The notes beneath the pieces are model-generated. The model had not been told where the DNA came from. It saw nothing but the letters and a program-made list of their open reading frames with translations, and did not search any database. Of a DNA stretch of 43,644 nt, positions 27,023 to 35,246 are shown in pieces. This DNA is from Thiogranum sp. GTDB taxonomy: Bacteria > Pseudomonadota > Gammaproteobacteria > DSM-19610. Every line of letters starts with the position of its first letter. The stretch's first letter is position 1. The stretch covers positions 1 through 43,644 of the forward strand of contig JAGXGS010000072.1 of the NCBI GenBank assembly GCA_024636585.1, written 5' to 3'. Position numbers and translations under genes: made by a program.

Positions 27023-27051
27023 TTGACAGCTAACATGTGTTTGTGCATGCT
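27023..27051 (+). promoter_or_regulatory. Candidate promoter of the 114-residue orphan gene
   Basis: TTGACA (27023-27028) is a perfect -35. At 17 bases spacing lies CATGCT (27046-27051), a poor -10 at 3 of 6. The predicted start would be about 20 nt before the ATG at 27080. Confidence 0.35.
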
Positions 27052-27079
27052 GACAACCCGGCAATCGAGGGACTTCGAC

Positions 27080-27424
27080 ATGACTACCCAACCCCATGTC
27101 CTCGAAATTTATGAACCTTACGAGTACGCAGGCCAGAACCCGTTAAACGTTGAAGGCATCGCTGTTTTAGCCGGTCCGAGCCGCGAGAATTATTACCTGC
27201 TGAAAGTGGTAACGCCATTCTCGGTTGATCAGGAACTGGTCGAACATGTCCTGATCTTGCCACGATACAACGGCGACAAGATCGACCGCGCCGTCACCAG
27301 CAGTTGTACCGTCAACATAGCCCGGATACCTGCCGGGATCGATATGACCGGTAAGGCGAGCATCAGCTTTGACGATTTCCTGCGCTGGGGCGTTGGCAAG
27401 ATCAGTCCCTGCCCCGGGCACTAA
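27080..27424 (+). CDS. Hypothetical protein, 114 residues
   Basis: I do not recognise this protein. I start it at the ATG at 27080 (MTTQPHVLEIYEPYEYAG) because GAGG lies about 9 bases before it; an in-frame ATG at 27008 would add 24 unconvincing residues overlapping the promoter region. No signal peptide or membrane segment is visible. The sequence is mixed beta with hydrophobic strands (GIAVLAGP, YYLLKVVTPF, HVLILPRY) and ends FLRWGVGKISPCPGH. It is divergent from the glycerate kinase gene. Its TAA overlaps the stop of the convergent SIMPL gene (27421-27424). Plausible base composition and a ribosome site suggest a real gene. Confidence 0.65.
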   Translation: MTTQPHVLEIYEPYEYAGQNPLNVEGIAVLAGPSRENYYLLKVVTPFSVDQELVEHVLILPRYNGDKIDRAVTSSCTVNIARIPAGIDMTGKASISFDDFLRWGVGKISPCPGH

Positions 27425-28122
27425 TCGCGCAGTAGCTGAATCGCGCCGTTCGCCTGTACGGTTATGCGGCTGGTGCCGCTTTCCAGGGCCGGCTCGCTGA
27501 CGCCGGCTCGACCTGCCATTGCCATTTCCGCGCGCATCGGCCTGATGGGCTCGCGCCCTCCGGACGTTATCGTCACATCCAGCAAACGGTAATCTCCGGC
27601 ACCCAGTGCTTTGCTGATCAGCGCAGCACGTTTCTGGAAAGCCACCAGCGCCTGCTCGATCAAATCCTCTTCAACTGCATCCGCCCGTGCCGGCGATACT
27701 GAAAATTGCAGGGACTGCATCTGCAACCGGCTCTGCAACAGTCCGATCAGACGGGTGACCTGTTCCACATCAGAAGATTCCAGATACAGTTCCTGGCGGC
27801 CTCGCCAGTTGACGATCTTTTTCTCGTCATGCACTGGATAGGTCTGGTAACTTCCGCTGCTGATTTCCACAGCGCGTGCACCTTTCGCCTGCTCCAGCGC
27901 CCATGACATGGTTCGATTGATGCTGTCTGCCAGATCTGCCGGGTCCTTGTCTTCAGCGGTGACGTTGAGCACAGCCAGCACCCGGTCATTTTCCACATCC
28001 GTTGAGGTCTGCACCTGAAAGCTGGCGCGATCGCTAATCTCCGCGTCTGGCGCTACCGCCATTGCCGACGGGAGCGCAGTCACGAGGTACGCAGCCAACA
28101 TCAAACTCCAAAGCTTGTGCAT
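27421..28122 (-). CDS. Periplasmic SIMPL (DUF541) domain protein
   Basis: Secreted protein with a SIMPL/DUF541 domain, a family of periplasmic and outer-membrane-associated oligomers with no settled function. I start it at the ATG at 28122 (MHKLWSLMLAAYLV), just after a strong AGGAGAAGGAT ribosome site. The 233 residues begin with a signal peptide ending near SAMA (about residue 22). The body shows the usual pattern: DRVLAVLNVTAEDKDPADLADSINRTM, then SGSYQTYPVHDEKKIVNWRGRQEL, and a late LLDVTITSGG with repeated Met/Ala (MRAEMAMAGRA). It follows metZ by 19 bp on the same strand and may be the last gene of that transcript. Confidence 0.87.
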   Translation of the reverse strand: MHKLWSLMLAAYLVTALPSAMAVAPDAEISDRASFQVQTSTDVENDRVLAVLNVTAEDKDPADLADSINRTMSWALEQAKGARAVEISSGSYQTYPVHDEKKIVNWRGRQELYLESSDVEQVTRLIGLLQSRLQMQSLQFSVSPARADAVEEDLIEQALVAFQKRAALISKALGAGDYRLLDVTITSGGREPIRPMRAEMAMAGRAGVSEPALESGTSRITVQANGAIQLLRD

Positions 28123-28141
28123 GATATCCTTCTCCTGTTTG

Positions 28142-29329
28142 CTAAAGCCCACCCGCCAGATCTGCGATCAGATCATCGATTGTTTCCAGGCCCACGGCAA
28201 TGCGTACCAGCCCGTCGGAAATCCCTGCCTCAGATCGCTGCTCGGGTGTAAGGCGACCGTGTGTGGTGGTGGCCGGATGCGTAATCGTGGTCTTGGTGTC
28301 GCCGAGATTGGCAGTGATCGAGCATATACGGGTCGCATCGATCAGCTTCCAGGCAGCTGGCTGTCCGCCCGCAACTTCGAAGGCGATAATGCCACCGAAA
28401 CCTGACTGCTGAAGACTGGCGAGCTGGTGCTGCGGATGTGACGGCAAGCCAGGATAATAAACAGCCTTGATTTGCGGCTGTTCCTGCAGCCATTCCGCCA
28501 GCTTCTGCGCGGAAGCGCAATGCGCCTGCATGCGGATCTCCAGTGTTTCAAGACCTTTCAGAAACACCCAGGCATTGAAAGGACTCATCGTCGGCCCGCA
28601 GGTGCGCAAAAAACCATAGACACCCTGGCCCACGACGTCCTTTGAACCCACCACCGCGCCGCCGACGCAACGGCCCTGCCCGTCCAGATACTTGGTAGCC
28701 GAATGTATAACCACGTCCGCACCGAGTGCCAGAGGCCGCTGCAGCGCCGGGGTACAAAAACAGTTATCGACGACCAGCAGGCTGTCCTGGGCATGCGCCA
28801 GCTTTGCCAGCGCCGCAATATCGCCGACTTCAGTCAATGGATTAGACGGTGTTTCGACAAACAGCAGGCGGGTTTCCGGGCGTATCGCCTGCTCCCACGC
28901 GGCCAGGTCATCGAGAGCGACAAAGCTGGTCTGGATACCGAATTTCTCCAGGTAATTCGTGAACAGCAAGGTGGTGCTGCCAAAGATGCTACGCGAAGAA
29001 ACGATATGATCCCCGCTCTTTAGCAATCCCGCACAACAGGCATAGATCGCCGACATCCCCGAAGCGGTAGCCACACAACATTCGCCGCCTTCGAGCGCCG
29101 CCAGTCGTTCCTCGAATGTGCGCACCGTAGGATTTGTAAAGCGAGAATAAATATTTCCGGGCTCTGCACCGCTGAAACGCGCTGCCGCAGCCGCCGCATT
29201 TTCGAACACATAACTGGATGTCGGGAAAATCGGTTCGGCGTGCTCCGCCTCCGCAGTCCGGTGCTGACCGGCGCGCACCGCCAGAGTGGCGAAGCCGAAG
29301 CCAGGCGTTCCTGTTTGTTTTTCAGACAT
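28142..29329 (-). CDS. metZ: O-succinylhomoserine sulfhydrylase MetZ
   Basis: Pyridoxal-phosphate enzyme making homocysteine from O-succinylhomoserine and sulfide: direct sulfhydrylation, bypassing cystathionine. I start it at the ATG at 29329 (MSEKQTGTPGFGF), preceded by GGGGAGAG; the frame extends 22 codons upstream but those overlap the riboswitch terminator. The 395 residues contain YSRFTNPT, SGMSAIYA, the cofactor Asp region VVDNCFCTP and the Schiff-base Lys213 in SATKYLDGQGR. Late motifs LGDTKTTITHPATTTH and the ending SDGLVRIAVGLE are typical of the Cys/Met metabolism PLP family. MetZ rather than cystathionine gamma-synthase is supported by the purF-metZ neighbourhood known in Pseudomonas. 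Expression is predicted to be shut off by S-adenosylmethionine through the leader. Confidence 0.94.
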   Translation of the reverse strand: MSEKQTGTPGFGFATLAVRAGQHRTAEAEHAEPIFPTSSYVFENAAAAAARFSGAEPGNIYSRFTNPTVRTFEERLAALEGGECCVATASGMSAIYACCAGLLKSGDHIVSSRSIFGSTTLLFTNYLEKFGIQTSFVALDDLAAWEQAIRPETRLLFVETPSNPLTEVGDIAALAKLAHAQDSLLVVDNCFCTPALQRPLALGADVVIHSATKYLDGQGRCVGGAVVGSKDVVGQGVYGFLRTCGPTMSPFNAWVFLKGLETLEIRMQAHCASAQKLAEWLQEQPQIKAVYYPGLPSHPQHQLASLQQSGFGGIIAFEVAGGQPAAWKLIDATRICSITANLGDTKTTITHPATTTHGRLTPEQRSEAGISDGLVRIAVGLETIDDLIADLAGGL

Positions 29330-29354
29330 GCCGCTCTCCCCGGGAATCAGACAT

Positions 29355-29389
29355 AAAAAAACCCGCTTCCGGGCAACAACGAAAGCAGG
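29355..29389 (-). terminator. Attenuator terminator of the metZ leader
   Basis: Minus strand: CCTGCTTTC (29389-29381) pairs with GGAAGCGGG (29370-29362), nine pairs including two G-U, followed by seven T (29361-29355). It lies 6 bases after the SAM-II aptamer and about 25 bases before the metZ ATG. Its 5' arm overlaps an alternative antiterminator pairing. It could also act as the purF terminator. Confidence 0.85.
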
Positions 29390-29395
29390 CGCCAT

Positions 29396-29446
29396 CGCTT
29401 TAGCCGGATTTATAAAGCGCCCGCAAGCTGGATTTCAAATCGGCGC
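29396..29446 (-). promoter_or_regulatory. SAM-II riboswitch aptamer controlling metZ
   Basis: The minus-strand 51-mer has the SAM-II (metX-alpha) layout. P1 is GCGCC (29446-29442) with GGCGC (29421-29417). The 5' side of the loop carries conserved GATTT, followed by CCAGCTTGC. After P1 come TTTATAAA and the conserved GCTAAAG. GCTT (29428-29425) can pair with AAGC (29400-29397) as the pseudoknot. The order and these short conserved strings match the published SAM-II aptamers I remember (GAUUU, CUUGCA, UAAA, GCUAAA). SAM-II elements normally sit before Met genes, mainly in Alphaproteobacteria. Confidence 0.85.
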
Positions 29447-29450
29447 AACA

Positions 29451-29485
29451 GCAAAAGATTAGTCAGCCGGCGCGTCGGGTGTCAA
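29451..29485 (-). promoter_or_regulatory. Sigma70 promoter of the metZ riboswitch leader
   Basis: Minus strand: perfect TTGACA (29485-29480), 16 bases, ACTAAT (29463-29458). The -35 overlaps the purF stop codon (29484-29482). The predicted start near 29451 is about 5 bases before the aptamer, as expected for a 5'-terminal SAM-II element. Confidence 0.65.
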
Positions 29486-30993
29486 GCGCTATTGTGCAGT
29501 TCGATGACTTCGTGATCTGACATGCGTCGGTCTTCCTTGGCCAGATCACTACGCTGCCGCTCGAGGTTCTCGAGGTATTCCTCACCGACACCACCGGTCA
29601 CGTACTCGCCGGTAAATACTGAACAATCGAAATTGGTGATTTTTTTGTTGCCGCGCCGCACCGCAGCAATCAAATCCTCGAGATCCTGAAAAACAAGCCA
29701 GTCAGCACCGATTTCAGTCGCTATCTGCTCGACGGTCCGGTCGTGGGCAATCAATTCCGACTTGGTCGGCATGTCGATGCCGTAAACATTGGCGAAGCGT
29801 ACCGGCGGCGCGGCCGAGGCGAAGTAGACTTTTTTTGCTCCGGCCTCGCGCGCCATCTGGATAATTTGCCCTGAGGTCGTGCCTCGCACAATAGAGTCAT
29901 CAACCAGCATCACGTTCTTGCCGCGGAATTCCAGCTCAATCGCATTCAGCTTCTGGCGCACGGATTTCTTGCGCTGTTGCTGACCCGGCATAATGAACGT
30001 GCGGCCGATATACCGGTTCTTGATGAAACCTTCCCGGTATTTCACACCGAGATTGAAGGCGAGTTGCAGCGCTGCGGTTCGACTGGTATCCGGTATCGGT
30101 ATCACGACATCGATATCATGATCGGGCCGCTCTCTGACAATCTTCTGAGCAAGCTTTTCACCCATGCGCAGGCGCGCCTTGTACACAGATACATTATCGA
30201 TGATCGAATCCGGTCGAGCCAGGTACACATGCTCGAATATGCAGGGTGCGTACTGCGGATTCTCAGCACACTGCTGCAACACCATGCTGCCGTCATGGCG
30301 AATGAAAATCGCCTCACCGGGCTGCACATCAGCAATAAGGTCGAAGCCGAGCGAATCCAGCGCCACACTCTCCGATGCCACCATGAACTCGGTGCCCTCG
30401 GGTGTTTCCCGGCTGCCGTATACCAATGGCCGAATGCCGTGTGGGTCACGGAACGCCACGACTCCATAGCCGGTAATCATTGCCACAGCCGCATAGGCAC
30501 CGCGACAGCGCCGATGCACTCCTGCTATTGCAGTGAAGACGTCAGTCTCGTTTATTTCCAGCTTGTTGAGACGCTGCAACTCGTGGGCGAGCACGTTCAA
30601 CAGGACTTCCGAATCCGATTCAGTATTGATGTGCCGCAGATCTTCGCGGAACAGGTTGTCTTTGAGCTCTTCGGAATTAATCAGATTGCCGTTGTGCGCC
30701 AGGCTGATGCCGTAAGGAGAATTTACGTAGAACGGTTGCGCCTCAGCAGAGCTTTCGCAGCCGGCTGTCGGATAACGCACGTGCCCGATTCCCATGTTAC
30801 CGCGCAAGCGCAGCATATGGCGGGTATGGAATACGTCGCGCACCAGTCCATTGTCCTTGCGCAGATACAGCTTGCTACCCTCGCCGGTCATGATACCCGC
30901 CGCATCCTGTCCGCGATGCTGCAATACCGTCAGCGCGTCGTAAATGGACTGGTTAACCTCTCGATGGGCTACGATGCCTACAATGCCACACAC
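29482..30993 (-). CDS. purF: Amidophosphoribosyltransferase PurF
   Basis: First committed step of purine synthesis: PRPP + Gln to 5-phosphoribosylamine. I start it at a GTG (30993) so that the next residue is the nucleophilic Cys2 (CGIVGIVAH). The upstream open codons would bury that cysteine, which must be N-terminal after Met removal. GGAAGG precedes the GTG. The 503 residues comprise an N-terminal Ntn glutaminase domain ([26 protein letters not shown]) and a C-terminal phosphoribosyltransferase domain with the PRPP loop [14 protein letters not shown]. There is no propeptide before Cys2. It lies 19 bp after cvpA and before metZ, as in Pseudomonas. Confidence 0.97.
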   Translation of the reverse strand: MCGIVGIVAHREVNQSIYDALTVLQHRGQDAAGIMTGEGSKLYLRKDNGLVRDVFHTRHMLRLRGNMGIGHVRYPTAGCESSAEAQPFYVNSPYGISLAHNGNLINSEELKDNLFREDLRHINTESDSEVLLNVLAHELQRLNKLEINETDVFTAIAGVHRRCRGAYAAVAMITGYGVVAFRDPHGIRPLVYGSRETPEGTEFMVASESVALDSLGFDLIADVQPGEAIFIRHDGSMVLQQCAENPQYAPCIFEHVYLARPDSIIDNVSVYKARLRMGEKLAQKIVRERPDHDIDVVIPIPDTSRTAALQLAFNLGVKYREGFIKNRYIGRTFIMPGQQQRKKSVRQKLNAIELEFRGKNVMLVDDSIVRGTTSGQIIQMAREAGAKKVYFASAAPPVRFANVYGIDMPTKSELIAHDRTVEQIATEIGADWLVFQDLEDLIAAVRRGNKKITNFDCSVFTGEYVTGGVGEEYLENLERQRSDLAKEDRRMSDHEVIELHNSA

Positions 30994-31012
30994 AGTAACT
31001 ACCTTCCGAACA

Positions 31013-31507
31013 TCAATATTGAATATGTTGGGCAATATCGGCCGGCAGAAAACTGCGCAACCACAATGCCATGTCCTGAAAATGCTTCAACAGGGTCGAT
31101 TCGTTCCACCACGCGTCCTGCGGCAGGCCGGTCAGTCCGGCCAGCATAACCAGAACTGCAACAATTACCACGCCGCGCGCAATACCGAACAGCATGCCGA
31201 GTGCCCGATCGGTTCCGCTCAATCCGGTTTTCGATACCAGCTGGCCGGCCAGAAAATTAATCAGCCCGCCGAGCAGAACGACGCACACGAACAGCGCCGT
31301 AAATGCCACCACGGCGCGGATCGATGGCGTTTCGATCCAGCGCACCAGCCAGTCTGCCAGCTCCTGGAAAAACAGCATGGCCACCCAGAGCGCAATGATC
31401 CAGCTGGCCAGAGAAATGGCTTCCTTGACGAATCCGCGCCACAGACTGAGCAGCGCCGAAACAGCAATGATTGCCAGAATGGCAAAATCGGCCCAGATCA
31501 ACGGCAT
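31013..31507 (-). CDS. cvpA: CvpA family membrane protein
   Basis: Small inner-membrane protein of the colicin V production family, tied by gene order to purF in many proteobacteria; its molecular role is still unclear. The 164 residues show four hydrophobic segments (about 6-24, 31-47, 63-87 and 104-124), with the conserved first loop [16 protein letters not shown] and the later [23 protein letters not shown]. The start [11 protein letters not shown] is the usual CvpA N-terminus. It follows the SPOR gene by 85 bp with no clear terminator. Confidence 0.93.
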   Translation of the reverse strand: MPLIWADFAILAIIAVSALLSLWRGFVKEAISLASWIIALWVAMLFFQELADWLVRWIETPSIRAVVAFTALFVCVVLLGGLINFLAGQLVSKTGLSGTDRALGMLFGIARGVVIVAVLVMLAGLTGLPQDAWWNESTLLKHFQDMALWLRSFLPADIAQHIQY

Positions 31508-31593
31508 AACGTGAAATGTGTGGCAGCAGTCAATCCGGCATTACCGCAAAAACCAGCATTTTACTCGATCCGGGCACCGGATAGCGACTCGAA

Positions 31594-32163
31594 TTATGGA
31601 TAGGAAAGCACACGCGCATTAAGCTTGAATTTATCGTCCAGTTGCTTCTGGTTTTGTTCCGCCTCAGCGCGTTCCAGATAGGGTCCCACCCTGACCCGAT
31701 AGAAGCTCTTGCCTTCCACTCTGACCTTTTCCACCTGAGTGACAAAGTCGGCCGCGCGCAGTTTTTCTCGCAGCGCAATCGCTTTTTCCTGATCGGAAAA
31801 ACTGGCCACCTGGACCACCCAGTTACCCAGCGGACCGGGCTCTGCGGCTTGCTCCACTGACTCGGCAACCGGGGGCTCGGGCGGCGGCTCGTTGACACGC
31901 TCGGCCTCGGCTGGAGTGCTCTCAGAGCCGGAATCCGGCGGCGTATCCCCCAGAACTGACACCTGCGGCTCGTCGCGAATGCCATCTGCAGTCTGAAACG
32001 ACTCAAGCGGTTGCTCCGGACCGGCATCGAACAATTCCGGTAATGCTTCCAGTTCCGGGACCTGGTTGGGATCAGGGCCCTCCAGCAACATGGGGATAAA
32101 AATGACGCCCAGCGCTACCAGCACGACCGCCCCGACCAGCCTTTGCTTCAACAAAAATTCCAT
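31594..32163 (-). CDS. dedD: DedD-like SPOR-domain cell-division protein
   Basis: Inner-membrane protein whose periplasmic SPOR domain binds denuded septal peptidoglycan; DedD helps constriction. It has 189 residues: short cytoplasmic N-terminus MEFLLKQRLVG, one membrane helix (about 9-26), a Pro/Glu-rich disordered linker (about 28-110), and a C-terminal SPOR domain (about 113-189: WVVQVASFSDQEKAIALREKL, then FYRVRVGPYLERAEAE). Size, layout and the place between folC and cvpA match DedD. The ATG is 9 bp after the folC stop. Confidence 0.9.
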   Translation of the reverse strand: MEFLLKQRLVGAVVLVALGVIFIPMLLEGPDPNQVPELEALPELFDAGPEQPLESFQTADGIRDEPQVSVLGDTPPDSGSESTPAEAERVNEPPPEPPVAESVEQAAEPGPLGNWVVQVASFSDQEKAIALREKLRAADFVTQVEKVRVEGKSFYRVRVGPYLERAEAEQNQKQLDDKFKLNARVLSYP

Positions 32164-32172
32164 ACTTTCTCG

Positions 32173-33459
32173 CTACTCAAAGTCAGGATTCAACTGAACC
32201 CATTCAGCCAGGGTGTAGAACGATCCGCAGACCAGTATGCGATCGCCGGCCGTTACGCGCGAGCGCAGTTCCGCCAACGCATCCCTCATTTTCGCAAAAC
32301 CAGGCGGCGGGCCGGTTCCGTCAGTGACCGAGCCGATGATTTCTGCCAGCGCTGCCGCATCCAGGGCCCGCGCTAGCGGCAATCCTACTGGATACCAGTG
32401 GGCAACGGCCGGCTCGAGTGCACGTACAAAAGCCGGTACATCCTTATCCTTCATCATCCCGATCACGGCGTGTGTCACGCCTGCCAGCGGCATATGCCTG
32501 AGGGTGTCTACCAGTGCCAGCACGGCTTGCGCATTATGTGATACATCCAGCACCTGTTCCACCTTACCCGGAATTATCTGGATCCGCCCCGGCAGCTGCA
32601 TCCGCCTCAACCCGGCATCAATGGCGCTACGAGGCACGGGCAGATCTTCAGATAGCATATCGAGCACCATCAGGACGCTCGCGGCATTGGCCAGCTGATG
32701 CGCTCCCGGCAGTGCCGGCTGCGGCAGATTCCGGTACGCCTTTCGCTCACCCTGCCAGTGCCAGCCTCGGCCGTTGATCCTGATCTGGAAATCCCGACCC
32801 AGCACCCGCAGCAGCGATCCAAGACGGCTGGCTTCCTGGCCAATGCTGTCCGGCGGGTCACGGTCGCCGCACACAGCCGGTTTACCGGGGCGAAATATGC
32901 CCGCCTTCTCACGGCCGATGGATTCGCGATCCGGGCCCAGCCACTCGGTGTGATCGATGCCAATACTACTTACCAGTGACGCATCGGGATCGATTATATT
33001 AACTGCATCGAGACGCCCGCCCAGCCCTACTTCCAGCACTGCAACATCGAGGTCTGAATGACACATGATATCCAGTGCTGCGAGGGTGCCGAACTCAAAA
33101 TAAGTCAATGATATGTCATCGCGGGCACGATCGATCCGCTCGAAAGCGTCGCAAAATGCCTGATCGGAAACTGTCGCTCCGTTCAGGCGCACGCGCTCGT
33201 TATAGCGCACCAGATGGGGCGATGAATAACAGCCGACGTTATAGCCGGCGCGCAGGAGAATAGCCTCGAGCAACGCCTGGCAGGATCCCTTGCCATTGGT
33301 GCCGCCGACTGTAATGACAATGTTCGCCGGCCGCCCACATCCCAGACGATCTGCAACTGTACTGACACGCTCTAGCCCCAGATCCACTGCAGAGGGATGC
33401 AGGGTTTCCTGCCAGGACAGCCATTGCTGCAGAGAGGTGAAACGCTGCTGTTGAGCCAT
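32173..33459 (-). CDS. folC: Bifunctional folylpolyglutamate / dihydrofolate synthase FolC
   Basis: Adds Glu to dihydropteroate (making dihydrofolate) and then extends the polyglutamate tail of folates. I start it at the ATG at 33459 (MAQQQRFTSLQQWL), preceded by GAGAG; twelve further upstream codons are open but not family-like. The 428 residues include the ATP loop GTNGKGS (53-59), SSPHLVRYNERVRLNG, YFEFGTLAAL and DVAVLEVGLGGRLDAVN, then the Mur-ligase-like C-terminal domain with PGRIQIIP and DVSHNAQAV. It is 44 bp after accD. Together with folD it supplies the folate pool. Confidence 0.96.
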   Translation of the reverse strand: MAQQQRFTSLQQWLSWQETLHPSAVDLGLERVSTVADRLGCGRPANIVITVGGTNGKGSCQALLEAILLRAGYNVGCYSSPHLVRYNERVRLNGATVSDQAFCDAFERIDRARDDISLTYFEFGTLAALDIMCHSDLDVAVLEVGLGGRLDAVNIIDPDASLVSSIGIDHTEWLGPDRESIGREKAGIFRPGKPAVCGDRDPPDSIGQEASRLGSLLRVLGRDFQIRINGRGWHWQGERKAYRNLPQPALPGAHQLANAASVLMVLDMLSEDLPVPRSAIDAGLRRMQLPGRIQIIPGKVEQVLDVSHNAQAVLALVDTLRHMPLAGVTHAVIGMMKDKDVPAFVRALEPAVAHWYPVGLPLARALDAAALAEIIGSVTDGTGPPPGFAKMRDALAELRSRVTAGDRILVCGSFYTLAEWVQLNPDFE

Positions 33460-33504
33460 GCCGCTCTCAGACCAACAGCGGTCCGTTACTGGCACGCCAC
33501 GCGA

Positions 33505-34368
33505 TCAAGCAGCTGGTGTCTGGTGCGTAAGAATCGCGAGCAGTGCACCGATGCGTTCGCGCAACTCACGGCGATCGACGATCATATCAACAGCACCGTG
33601 CTCCTGCAGGAATTCGCTGCGCTGGAAACCCTCCGGCAGTGTTTCACGCACCGTCTGTTCGATTACCCGCGGGCCTGCGAACCCGATCAGCGCTTTGGGT
33701 TCTGCGATGTTGATGTCGCCCAGCATCGCCAGACTTGCCGATACACCGCCCATCGTAGGATCGGTCATCACCGAAATAAAAGGAATACCCGCTTCCGACA
33801 GGCGCGCCAGCGCGGCGCTGGTCTTGGACATCTGCATGAGTGAAAACAGCGCCTCCTGCATGCGCGCGCCGCCGCTGGCGGAAAAACACACGAGCGGGAT
33901 ACGCTGTTCCAGACAGACATTGACACCACGCACAAAGCGCTCACCAACCACCGATCCCATGGACCCCCCCATGAACCGGAATTCGAACGCTGCGGCCACC
34001 AACGGAATGGAATCAATGGCACCCCGGATCACTATCAATGCATCGGTTTCCTCGGTGCTTTTTTGCGCCAGTTTCAGCCTCTCGCTGTATTTCTTGCTAT
34101 CCCTGAATTTCAGCGGATCGCTCGGCTGCACTTCGGCACCAATTTCCTCACGCGGTTCCGCGTCCAGAAACAGGTCAAGTCGGCGGCGTGCGCCGATCCG
34201 GGCGTGGTGATCGCATTTCGGACAGACATCCTGATTGCGCTCCAGCTCGATGCGATACAGGACTGCATCACAGGATGGACATTTGCTCCACAGCCCTTCC
34301 GGGACCGTGCGCTTGCCTTTACTTTCGGTTCTGATGCGCGAGGGCATCAGCTTTTCGAACCAGCTCAT
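33505..34368 (-). CDS. accD: Acetyl-CoA carboxylase carboxyltransferase subunit beta AccD
   Basis: Beta subunit of the carboxyltransferase making malonyl-CoA, the first step of fatty-acid synthesis; works with AccA, not in this window. The 287 residues have the N-terminal zinc finger Cys30, Cys33, Cys49 and Cys52 (CPSC ... CPKC) and the crotonase-type carboxyltransferase core with [26 protein letters not shown] and [10 protein letters not shown]. The start [14 protein letters not shown] is the normal AccD N-terminus. It lies 29 bp after trpA and continues the trp transcript into accD-folC. Confidence 0.97.
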   Translation of the reverse strand: MSWFEKLMPSRIRTESKGKRTVPEGLWSKCPSCDAVLYRIELERNQDVCPKCDHHARIGARRRLDLFLDAEPREEIGAEVQPSDPLKFRDSKKYSERLKLAQKSTEETDALIVIRGAIDSIPLVAAAFEFRFMGGSMGSVVGERFVRGVNVCLEQRIPLVCFSASGGARMQEALFSLMQMSKTSAALARLSEAGIPFISVMTDPTMGGVSASLAMLGDINIAEPKALIGFAGPRVIEQTVRETLPEGFQRSEFLQEHGAVDMIVDRRELRERIGALLAILTHQTPAA

Positions 34369-34397
34369 CGTTTATTCCCGGTTGCTCATCATGGGTT

Positions 34398-35246
34398 TCA
34401 CTGTTGATCGACCGCCGCTTTACGATCCGGTGCAGCTGCGGCAACTGCATCCATGGCAGCGCGCATCTCGGCAATGATCTGCGGTGCAATCGCGACAATT
34501 TCATCCGGCCGATCGGCGAGTTCAGCGATACGGCTGACCAGCGCACTCCCGACCACCACGGCATCGGAAAACTCGGCAATGCGAGCCGCGGTTTCCGCAT
34601 CGCGGATACCGAAACCGACTCCCACGGGCAAGCTTGTGTTGGCACGAATCCGGGCCACCTTGTCCCGCACCGACTGAACATCCAGCCGGTTGGCTCCGGT
34701 AACGCCCTTGAAAGATACATAATAGAGAAAGCCAGCCGCAAAATCCGCCATGAAACGTATGCGTTTATCATCGCTGTTGGGAGCGCTAAGAAAAATCGGA
34801 TCCACGTGGTGCGCCTTGAGTGCGTCCACCAGTTCGCGCGCTTCCTCCGGCGGCAAATCGACGGTCAGCAGGCCATCCACGCCGGCCGCTTCGGCGGCAG
34901 CGGCAAATTCCTCATAGCCCATAACCTCGATCGGGTTGAGATAGCCCATCAATACGACCGGGGTCTCCGCATCTGTTTCTCTGAATGTCCTGACCATGTC
35001 GAGCACATGCCGGAGACTGACATGATGTTTCAGGGCACGTTCGCAGGCCGCCTGGATAACCGGGCCATCGGCCATGGGGTCCGAAAACGGCACCCCGAGC
35101 TCCAGCAGATCCGCACCGGCTTCGACCAAAGCATGCAGCAGCGGCACCGTTATCGCCGGCTGCGGATCGCCCGCCGTAATGTACGGAATCAATGCCGAGC
35201 GTCCCTGTTCCCGCAGAACCTGGAAACGAGCAGCTATCCGGCTCAC
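34398..35246 (-). CDS. trpA: Tryptophan synthase alpha subunit
   Basis: Cleaves indole-3-glycerol phosphate to indole, which is channelled to TrpB. It has 282 residues from a GTG start overlapping the trpB stop as GTGA (35243-35246), so translation is coupled. The catalytic acids are exactly at the E. coli positions: Glu49 ([11 protein letters not shown]) and Asp60 (ADGP). Other TrpA strings are [33 protein letters not shown] and GVGFGIRD. The C-terminal tail is slightly long and Ala-rich. Confidence 0.97.
   Translation of the reverse strand: MSRIAARFQVLREQGRSALIPYITAGDPQPAITVPLLHALVEAGADLLELGVPFSDPMADGPVIQAACERALKHHVSLRHVLDMVRTFRETDAETPVVLMGYLNPIEVMGYEEFAAAAEAAGVDGLLTVDLPPEEARELVDALKAHHVDPIFLSAPNSDDKRIRFMADFAAGFLYYVSFKGVTGANRLDVQSVRDKVARIRANTSLPVGVGFGIRDAETAARIAEFSDAVVVGSALVSRIAELADRPDEIVAIAPQIIAEMRAAMDAVAAAAPDRKAAVDQQ

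Noticed and set aside
29330-29481. SAM-I, SAM-IV or SAM/SAH riboswitch before metZ
   Set aside because: The long SAM-I pattern with its kink-turn and four-way junction is absent. The short P1 plus GATTT and GCTAAAG order fits SAM-II instead.
30994-31035. Upstream ATG for purF giving 14 extra residues
   Set aside because: It would place residues before the nucleophilic Cys without a known propeptide; the GTG directly before the Cys has a good ribosome site.
29977-31149. Plus-strand open frame of 390 codons opposite purF and cvpA
   Set aside because: purF motifs on the minus strand are complete. The antisense translation is rich in His, Gln and Arg and has no recognisable domain.
31560-31585. 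Short inverted repeat ATCCGG-GCA-CCGGAT between dedD and cvpA as a terminator
   Set aside because: The stem is only 6 bp with a 3-base loop, and no T-run follows on the minus strand.
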